A DNA stretch of 11,550 bases from Planctomycetota bacterium (GTDB lineage: Bacteria > Planctomycetota > Planctomycetia > Pirellulales > Pirellulaceae). Both the position numbers and the translations under genes were made by a program. The DNA lies in assembly GCA_029259935.1 (NCBI GenBank), contig JAJDEH010000315.1, positions 1 through 11,550 of the forward strand. The letters run 5' to 3'. Shown here one piece after another: positions 5,629 to 11,550 of the stretch. The notes under the pieces were generated by a model. The model was not told where the DNA came from. It was given only the letters and a program-made list of their open reading frames with translations, and did no database searches. Position 1 is the first letter of the stretch, and every line of letters starts with the position of its first letter.

Positions 5629-8600
5629 TTAGACAGTTTTCCCTTTTTGGGTCCTACAATTCGAGCGCGGGTTGGGAGCGGAAGGTTCACTGTCGCGGTC
5701 GTCAACGCGACCGTGCACCGGCACTCCCAAACTCTCCGCGCTCTCACGATCCATCTCGGCTCCGCATTCTTGAAAGAGCCGAACAGCCTCATTCAGGCAA
5801 TGATATGCCTCGGGGTCTCCGAGTTCCAAAAGGAACTTGCCCTTCTCAACGTATGTCACCGCGAGTTCAAAGTAGGCTCCGAGTGAGGCGGACGCTTCGA
5901 GGCTTTGTTCAAAGAACCGTCTCGCCGCCGCTTGACGGCCGGCGGCCCGTTCGCGGAGCGCCGAGACGCGATAGGCATATCCAAGCCAATTCGGAAAATT
6001 CTTGGCAATGCGGACCGATTTGCGGCACAGCTTTTTGATTCGCTTGAGGGAGGCTCTCTTTGCCGCGGGCTCGCGCTCATCGTCAAGAAACGACAAACGC
6101 GCCTCGGCCAAACCGGGATACGCGCCCATCACGAACTCATGCCTCAAACCGTAGTCGCGAATCTGCTGGACACTTTGCTCCATTTCGTCGACGGCTTGCT
6201 GCCGGTTTCCCATTCTCAAATGGATCTGGCCTAGTCCTCGTCGTACGACCGCCGCCCACATTCGGTCACGGGCTTGTTCCGAACACTCCAGCGCTTGCTG
6301 ACAGTACTTCAACGCCTCAGGCAATTTGCCCACCCGGCTGGTCGCTTCGGCAAGTGCTTCTAGGGCCCAACCCATGCCCTGCGAATCTTCGGCCCGCCGG
6401 CTGTGATCCAGGCTGGTCCGAGCGTGTTGGAGCGCCAGTTCCAACTCTCCTTTACGCATGTAATTGAGGGAAAGGAAGAGGTAACTGACCTCGGTCTCCC
6501 AGCGGTCGCCGACCTCGGCAAAGATGCGGGCGCTTTGCTCCATCGACGAGATGGATTCCTCCCGGCGGCCCATGCAGTAGTAGTTGAACCCCATGAAATT
6601 CAACGACTGGGCCACGCCCCATCGATCTTGTTCCGCCTCGCGGATCGCTAGGCCCCTTTTTTGATAACGAATCGCCCGTGAGAAATTCGGCACCAAGCCG
6701 CAAACAACGCCGTGACTGCTGTAGGTCTGCGCCATCTCTGGTGATCCCGGAATCGTCTCACACAAATTCAATTGACGGAGATGAGCGTCGAGAGTTTTCT
6801 CAAGATTGAATTCGTAGGTGATTCGGCTAACAGCCTCGTAGATCTCAATGGCAGCCTTGGCAGCCTTGGCGGCCTCGGCATCCTTGGATCGTTGTCGGAC
6901 ATATACGAAGGGGAACATGGTGTGAGCTGCCTGGATCAGAATCTGGCGCAGGATCGAGGCTCGCACTTGCCAACGTGTGCGAGGAACGTAGATCCCCAGA
7001 TGCCCAAGGCCCATCTCCAAATGTTCGATCCCCTGATGCGGTTGACCCTGGCGATAGCAGACGCCTCCGAGTTTGCCTTCCAATCGAGCGCGAGGTATCG
7101 GCCTCTCCACGCACTCCAAGGCCTCGAGATAACGGCCAACCGCCACCGCATAGTCACCGGCAAGTGAGCGAACGTCGCCGAGGTCTTCCAAAACTCGGGC
7201 AATTACGTCGAGTTCGGCATTGATCTCCGGCACGCGCAAATGCACCAGCGCTCGCTCGTAGTAGTCGGCGGCCTCCGTGTTGGCATAGACTCGCTTAGCG
7301 TTGTCGCCGGCCATCACCAGATATTGCGCGGCCTTTTCCGACGCTCGGGCCAGATCAAAGTGGCGCGCCAGCACGTCGCACTGCTCATCGACCGTTTCTT
7401 TGTGGGCCTGTTCTAGTTCTTCCCCAATGGCTCGATGAATCTCTCGGCGACGTGCGTAAGAGAGGCTCTCGTAGGCAACCTCCTGGACCAACGCGTGTCG
7501 AAAGGCATAGGAAGGATTGGGCGATGGACGACCTGAGTCAATCAGTTCCAGCTTGGCTACTTCCTGCAGTTTTGAATCCAATGATTCCGAAGTCAGTTCG
7601 AATGGCAGGACGGAACGCAACGTGTCCGGTGAAAAATTCCGGCCGAAGACCGAGGCGATTTGCAGCATCCGCCGCTGCTCTTCGGGAAGCCGATCCAAGC
7701 GCGAAAGGATAACGCCCTGGATAGTCCCCGGCAAATTCACCTCCTTGGAGCCTTTGATCCACTCAAAGCGTTCCGTCGCCGGGTCCCACACCAGATTCTC
7801 CGACGCGCGCAAGGCGAGAACGATTTCCTCAACATAAAAAGGGTTCCCTTGCGTCTTATCGAGAACCAACCGCGCCAAGTCGTCGGGCACGGACTTCGTC
7901 TTTAGCAGCAATTGAAGCATCTCGACTGCCGACGTATCCGATAGCGGGCCGAGGGCCATCTTGGCAACCTGCGTGTCGTCGCTCCATGAAGGAGATTCAA
8001 AACCGGGGCGGTGCGTCGAAAGAATCAGCACCGGAGCTTCCAGGAGTTGTGACGCGACGTAAACAAGCAGATCCCGGGAGAGTGGGTCGATCCAGTGGAT
8101 GTCCTCGATCACGATTAAGCCGGCACCTTCACGAGCCCACAGACGCAGTAGCCCGAGGCAGAGCGCAAAGATCTTCTCTTTGCGCTGCCGCGGCGCCAAG
8201 GAAGCCGTCCGCTGATTGTCGGAAATCGGAGTACCAATGACGGTTCCCAGCAAGGGCGACCACTCGGCGAATTCGGGGTCGGCCCGCGAGAGCATGGCCT
8301 CCAACTTTTGCCGGCACGTTGCGGTTGAATCCCGGCGGCGTATGTCGGCGATGTCTCGCAGAATCTCGGCCCAAGGAAGATAAGGGATGGAAGTTCCAAA
8401 CGACTGGCAATACCCGCGCAGACTTCGCATGCCGTTGTCGCGACAATGTGAGGCGAATTCGTTGGTTAGCAGCGACTTGCCAATTCCCGCCTCCCCACAA
8501 ATCGTGAGCAGTTGTCCATTCCCTTCGATGACTCCACGAGCGATTTCGCGAAACTGTTCGCACTCGTCCGAGCGGCCGACCAACGTTCGACGTTTTCCCG

Positions 8601-10062
8601 TCGCATGTCCGCTGCGCGGCCGCCGAGACAGAAGTTGGTAGACATCGACCGCTTGCTGCTTGCCTTTCAACTGGATCGGACCCCGGCTCTTAAAGCGGAA
8701 CGAGTCGCGTGCTTTCTGCCAGACGTCGCGGCTGACGAAGATTTCCGTGGCCTCGGCCTTGCCCATCAGTCGCGCGGCCATGTTGACTTCGTCCCCGATC
8801 ACCGTGTACTCCCGGCGTCGATCCGACCCGACGTTGCCGCAAAACGCGCTGCCGCAGGTTATTCCGATCCGCTGTCGGAGGGCTACCGGTGCTTGCGCGT
8901 TCAATTGCTCAAGACGGCCGTTCATCTCCAGGGCACAACGGACCGCCCGTTGCTCAGGATTCTCGACGCCGACCGGCGCGCCAAAAAGCACTAACAACTT
9001 ATCTCCACGCGGCTCGGCACTGACTCGGGCCAGCGCTCCGCCGTGCCGCATGATGGTTCCCATCATCTCCGCCAGATAGGCGTCCAGCAAGCGAACCGTG
9101 TCCGCCAAACGGTGTTCTCCGAAATCCGACATCACCTCGCTCATGTCGTCGAAGTTGACGAACATCGTGGCAATGAATCGATGTTCGCCGTCGTTGCCAT
9201 ATCCAGCGGGATCGTCGATGATTCTTCGGTAAACGGCTGGAATTAGATAGGGTCGCAGCAATTCCAACGCGACCGGCGGTTCGAGCTCTTCCAGTTCTTC
9301 CAAGGCTCCTTGAAGAGCGTCGCCGCGCGGTGGCTGGAAATCGGCGTGATTCTCCGGAGCAACGACCGGGAAACAGTCCTCACGCGGCGAGCCCAACTGC
9401 ACGCGATCGTTCAGCATTCGCTTGGCCTCGGGGGTGATCAGCAATTCACCCGGCTCGGCCAACGCTTCGACGCTCGCTAGACGATTCAGCGTCTGTCCAA
9501 CCACCACTTGTTGCAGGCGTCCCTCAGCGGAACCCGCACTAGCCAGAAGGAATTTCCCCCAGTGCACTCCGATGCTCATGCTCAAACGGAGCCGCTGAAA
9601 TTGTTCCATGGCCTTTTGCATGTGCAGCCCGCAATGGGTCGCGGCCAGCACGCTTGCCCCAGTGCCCGACTCAGTAGGGGATTGCTGGTCTCGACCGCTA
9701 GCACCCAATGGCGTTGCACCAAAAACCGCTAGCAATGCATCTCCACCGAACTGCAGCACGTCGCCACCGTGATTGGCGGCAATGCCGACCATGGCTTCGA
9801 AGTAGTCGTTCAGCAGAAACGTAAGCGTTTCGTCACCTTCCTTGCCGTGCTTGGCAAAGCGTTCCGAGAGCGCGGTGAAGCCGGAAATATCGGCCAGCAG
9901 AAGGGTGCCTTCGACGTACTCGCCAAGCACGGCGGGCCCGGCGTGGTTCCTTAACCGACATCGCACGATGGACATCGAGACATAGGTCGCGACCGGAGCG
10001 ATCCACGGTGACTGATGATGAGGCAACTGATTCGCTGCCAGAGCGGAACGAGAAGAGGCCAT
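5629..10062 (-). CDS. tandem class III nucleotide cyclase / STAND-AAA ATPase / TPR regulator
   Basis: A 1477-residue probably soluble signalling protein. Residues about 50-235 are a first cyclase domain (ADISGFTAL, metal Asp58; GGDALLAVF, metal Asp108). Residues about 295-480 are a second (VIGDEVNMAARL, with Asp424, Asn427, Arg431), in which the first metal Asp is Asn303. Residues about 492-755 are a STAND/AAA_16-type ATPase: entry motif LVGRSDE, Walker A GEAGIGKS (523-530), Walker B LIVIEDIHWID (649-659) and the conserved GNPFYVEE (739-746). From about 905 to 1435 the chain is TPR-like helical repeats, ending in a polar tail. The architecture matches the known cyclase-ATPase-TPR class, where the ATPase/TPR part is thought to sense a ligand and control the cyclase; the ligand is unknown. 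ATG 10062 is preferred over TTG 10077. Neither has an SD, and the next ATG in frame is at 9975. Confidence 0.85.
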   Translation of the reverse strand: MASSRSALAANQLPHHQSPWIAPVATYVSMSIVRCRLRNHAGPAVLGEYVEGTLLLADISGFTALSERFAKHGKEGDETLTFLLNDYFEAMVGIAANHGGDVLQFGGDALLAVFGATPLGASGRDQQSPTESGTGASVLAATHCGLHMQKAMEQFQRLRLSMSIGVHWGKFLLASAGSAEGRLQQVVVGQTLNRLASVEALAEPGELLITPEAKRMLNDRVQLGSPREDCFPVVAPENHADFQPPRGDALQGALEELEELEPPVALELLRPYLIPAVYRRIIDDPAGYGNDGEHRFIATMFVNFDDMSEVMSDFGEHRLADTVRLLDAYLAEMMGTIMRHGGALARVSAEPRGDKLLVLFGAPVGVENPEQRAVRCALEMNGRLEQLNAQAPVALRQRIGITCGSAFCGNVGSDRRREYTVIGDEVNMAARLMGKAEATEIFVSRDVWQKARDSFRFKSRGPIQLKGKQQAVDVYQLLSRRPRSGHATGKRRTLVGRSDECEQFREIARGVIEGNGQLLTICGEAGIGKSLLTNEFASHCRDNGMRSLRGYCQSFGTSIPYLPWAEILRDIADIRRRDSTATCRQKLEAMLSRADPEFAEWSPLLGTVIGTPISDNQRTASLAPRQRKEKIFALCLGLLRLWAREGAGLIVIEDIHWIDPLSRDLLVYVASQLLEAPVLILSTHRPGFESPSWSDDTQVAKMALGPLSDTSAVEMLQLLLKTKSVPDDLARLVLDKTQGNPFYVEEIVLALRASENLVWDPATERFEWIKGSKEVNLPGTIQGVILSRLDRLPEEQRRMLQIASVFGRNFSPDTLRSVLPFELTSESLDSKLQEVAKLELIDSGRPSPNPSYAFRHALVQEVAYESLSYARRREIHRAIGEELEQAHKETVDEQCDVLARHFDLARASEKAAQYLVMAGDNAKRVYANTEAADYYERALVHLRVPEINAELDVIARVLEDLGDVRSLAGDYAVAVGRYLEALECVERPIPRARLEGKLGGVCYRQGQPHQGIEHLEMGLGHLGIYVPRTRWQVRASILRQILIQAAHTMFPFVYVRQRSKDAEAAKAAKAAIEIYEAVSRITYEFNLEKTLDAHLRQLNLCETIPGSPEMAQTYSSHGVVCGLVPNFSRAIRYQKRGLAIREAEQDRWGVAQSLNFMGFNYYCMGRREESISSMEQSARIFAEVGDRWETEVSYLFLSLNYMRKGELELALQHARTSLDHSRRAEDSQGMGWALEALAEATSRVGKLPEALKYCQQALECSEQARDRMWAAVVRRGLGQIHLRMGNRQQAVDEMEQSVQQIRDYGLRHEFVMGAYPGLAEARLSFLDDEREPAAKRASLKRIKKLCRKSVRIAKNFPNWLGYAYRVSALRERAAGRQAAARRFFEQSLEASASLGAYFELAVTYVEKGKFLLELGDPEAYHCLNEAVRLFQECGAEMDRESAESLGVPVHGRVDDRDSEPSAPNPRSNCRTQKGKTV

Positions 10063-10108
10063 TATTCGATGCGCCAACCGAGAATTAACCCGAGTTTATG
10101 ACACTGCC

Positions 10109-10127
10109 GGAATGGGCGAACCATTCC
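10109..10127. repeat. 7-bp leader hairpin upstream of the cyclase gene
   Basis: GGAATGG (10109-10115) and CCATTCC (10121-10127) pair exactly around a 5-base loop (GCGAA on the plus strand, TTCGC on the minus strand). It lies 46 bases before the cyclase ATG and would be in the 5' leader if transcription starts upstream of it. It could affect translation or be a protein-binding site. No T-run follows on the minus strand. Confidence 0.4.
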
Positions 10128-10198
10128 CCGTGCAGGGTCCTCGGCTGCCGCCTCCGTACTCCGTAGTATATCCGCATCGCTCCTTCATACTAGCAATT

Positions 10199-10215
10199 TT
10201 AGGGAATTGCCCTAA
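10199..10215. repeat. 6-bp inverted repeat TTAGGG/CCCTAA
   Basis: TTAGGG (10199-10204) and CCCTAA (10210-10215) are exact reverse complements around AATTG. It lies in the AT-richer part of the intergenic region, near where the cyclase promoter is expected. On the minus strand the stem is followed by A residues, not T, so it is not a terminator for the FadL-type gene. It could be an operator or chance. Confidence 0.3.
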
Positions 10216-10356
10216 TGGACTTATGTACATCAACCCATTCGACCCGGCAAATCGGCACATTTTAACGTGATCGAAAGTGATCGCGGGCGCGTCGACGGAA
10301 CGCCAACGGAGAACAAGGGTTATTCAGCGTCATTCGTGCAGGAAAAACAACACAAA

Positions 10357-11550
10357 TTAGAATCGACGCTGAAAGCTGACCGACGTCCAATGCGCGGCCG
10401 CTTCCATTCGGCTGTTGCTGAAGTCGCCGCCTAGGATCTTGCTTGTTTCCACACGACGAGGGCTGCCCCACGAGAATTGATAGGAGAGATCGAGGTTCCA
10501 GTCGCAGCAGCGCCATCCATATCCGACCGAGGCAGCATGTTCCAGTATCGCCGGAATGTATGAGGTCAACGTCGATTCCGGCACCGTATTGCGGTGGTAA
10601 ATATAGCCGGCCCGCAGAACTCGGCCGCCCGGAGTGAAGTGCTCAAACCCGGTTCGAAGGGAAATAGAATCTTGCCAATCGAGCGGGAAGTGATCCTGGA
10701 ATACGCTGCCGAGTACGGTAGCGAAATTCGGATTGGAAGGATTGCCGAGAGTGATTTCAACATCGTCGAAGGCCTTTGACCAGTCGAACCAAATGGCATC
10801 AAAGGAAAACCTGTGGCTAGCGGCGGGCGCGAAGACTAAGCCTGCCCCGACGGTCTGCGGCCAAGCTACTCTCAGATCGGCGTCAAAGCTACTAAAACCC
10901 AAATTAGGCACGGTCGCCCGGGCATTTCCATCTAACCGAATGCGGGTTTCGGCGGTATAAGTCAAGCCAAAAGTGGTACAGTCATTGATCTCGTATTGCA
11001 GCCCGACATTCCAGGGCACTCCCGCTCCCGACGCCTGCAGATCCAGCACGGCCGGCGCACCAGGAATCGGGCCACTCTGCAAATGAAAGGGCCCCTCAAG
11101 TTCAGCGTGAGTTACCCCGACTCCCACCGCGCCACCAACCGACAATCGATCCGTGACCCGTACGGCGAAGCTCGGCATTATCTTCATCAGCGCTGCAAAC
11201 GACTTCTGACGCTGCGCGCCCAACACCGGATGAATCACATCGAACTCGGCGCTGAATCCGGCCGGTGAAAACACGCCAAATCCGAAAGCCCATAACCCGC
11301 TGGGGTCCTTCTTGATGAATCCGATTTGGCCCAGCGGAGTGATTTTGTCTTCGCCATCAACGTTGTTTTGGGGGTCCGAATAGTGAAGATCGGGAACCAA
11401 TACGTCGATACTCAGTTGCGCTAAGCCGAGGCCGTCCATATTGACCATGCCCGCCGGATTGTCGAGCACGATTTCAACGTTGTCCGCATGGGCGATGTTC
11501 GTGCCGCCGCGACCGATCGAGATAGCGCCGAAACCATCACGAACTACTCC
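10357..11550 (-). CDS. FadL/OmpP1/TodX-family outer-membrane transport protein (partial, 5' end missing)
   Basis: About 397 residues are visible and the frame stays open to the right edge, so the signal peptide and first residues lie outside. Near the visible N-terminus, GRGGTNIAHADN followed by LDNPAGM matches the N-terminal hatch of FadL-type channels, which carry fatty acids and other hydrophobic compounds across the outer membrane. The rest alternates polar and hydrophobic residues with many Gly, Tyr, Phe and Trp, as in a beta-barrel. It ends FQRRF, with the C-terminal Phe used by the BAM assembly machinery. The GTG at 11467-11469 is not the start, because the conserved region continues upstream of it. 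It is upstream of the cyclase gene in the same orientation, but the 294-base gap means co-transcription is uncertain. The substrate is unknown. Confidence 0.85.
   Translation of the reverse strand, partial: GVVRDGFGAISIGRGGTNIAHADNVEIVLDNPAGMVNMDGLGLAQLSIDVLVPDLHYSDPQNNVDGEDKITPLGQIGFIKKDPSGLWAFGFGVFSPAGFSAEFDVIHPVLGAQRQKSFAALMKIMPSFAVRVTDRLSVGGAVGVGVTHAELEGPFHLQSGPIPGAPAVLDLQASGAGVPWNVGLQYEINDCTTFGLTYTAETRIRLDGNARATVPNLGFSSFDADLRVAWPQTVGAGLVFAPAASHRFSFDAIWFDWSKAFDDVEITLGNPSNPNFATVLGSVFQDHFPLDWQDSISLRTGFEHFTPGGRVLRAGYIYHRNTVPESTLTSYIPAILEHAASVGYGWRCCDWNLDLSYQFSWGSPRRVETSKILGGDFSNSRMEAAAHWTSVSFQRRF

Larger units (their letters stand above)
10063..10356. other. intergenic region between the FadL-type gene and the cyclase gene
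   Basis: This 294-base gap has no credible gene. It must hold the 3' end of the FadL-type transcript and probably the promoter and leader of the cyclase operon. It contains two perfect hairpins, listed separately, and a direct repeat GTGATC (10267-10272 and 10277-10282). I see no unambiguous -35/-10 pair; the AT-richer part around 10160-10230 is the best place to look for the promoter. Confidence 0.5.

Noticed and set aside
5595..5792. N-terminal extension of the methyltransferase protein
   Set aside because: The 66 extra codons overlap the end of the cyclase gene and have no domain similarity. ATG 5594 sits just before the cNMP-like domain.
6850..6876. Short tandem repeat of GGCAGCCTT units
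   Set aside because: It lies inside the cyclase gene and simply encodes an Ala-Ala-Lys-rich helix in the TPR region; only about three imperfect copies are present.
10063..10077. TTG 10077 as the cyclase start
   Set aside because: TTG is the rarer start, neither candidate has an SD, and ATG 10062 lies only five codons downstream; TTG cannot be excluded.
11467..11469. GTG as the start of the FadL-type gene
   Set aside because: The conserved N-terminal hatch motif (GRGGTNIAHADN) lies upstream in the same frame and the frame is open to the window edge, so the gene is truncated by the window.

Overview
The window reads as the chromosome of a moderately GC-rich Gram-negative bacterium, most likely a planctomycete. 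This is a judgement from overall protein character: a stand-alone RibB, weak or absent Shine-Dalgarno sequences, and a very large cyclase/ATPase/TPR regulator. The outer membrane is shown directly by a FadL-type porin. No database search was possible, so the taxonomic call is an inference.

Layout. Left edge (1-244): the first codons of a minus-strand gene run off the window, next to a plus-strand fragment that closely resembles the C-terminal half of CsrA. From 245 to about 913 I find no credible gene, only a few short hairpins. At 937-1671 (minus) is ribB (3,4-dihydroxy-2-butanone 4-phosphate synthase). Divergent from it, at 1933-3054 and 3082-4035 (plus), is a tight two-gene unit: a putative class I terpene synthase (DDxxD plus an NSE/DTE-type motif) followed by ispH, the last enzyme of the MEP isoprenoid pathway. 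Convergent with these is a minus-strand group. Its proximal gene (5629-10062) encodes a 1477-residue protein with two class III nucleotide cyclase domains, a STAND/AAA-like ATPase and a long TPR region. Thirty-four bases downstream lies a protein (4134-5594) with a cyclic-nucleotide-binding-like domain, a coiled-coil linker and a SAM-dependent methyltransferase resembling the PhcB / 3-hydroxypalmitate methyl ester type. Upstream of these two, in the same orientation, is the 3'-terminal part of a FadL/OmpP1-family outer-membrane transporter gene, cut by the right edge.

How the genes may work together. The plus-strand pair couples late isoprenoid precursor synthesis (IspH) to a candidate terpene cyclase. 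The minus-strand pair looks like a signalling unit. The two cyclase domains have complementary losses, so together they could build one composite active site like that of mammalian C1/C2 adenylyl cyclase. The downstream protein pairs a cNMP-type fold that lacks the usual phosphate-binding arginine with a fatty-acid methyltransferase-like domain. A fatty-acid porin next door suggests a lipid-signal circuit, but that link is hypothesis only.
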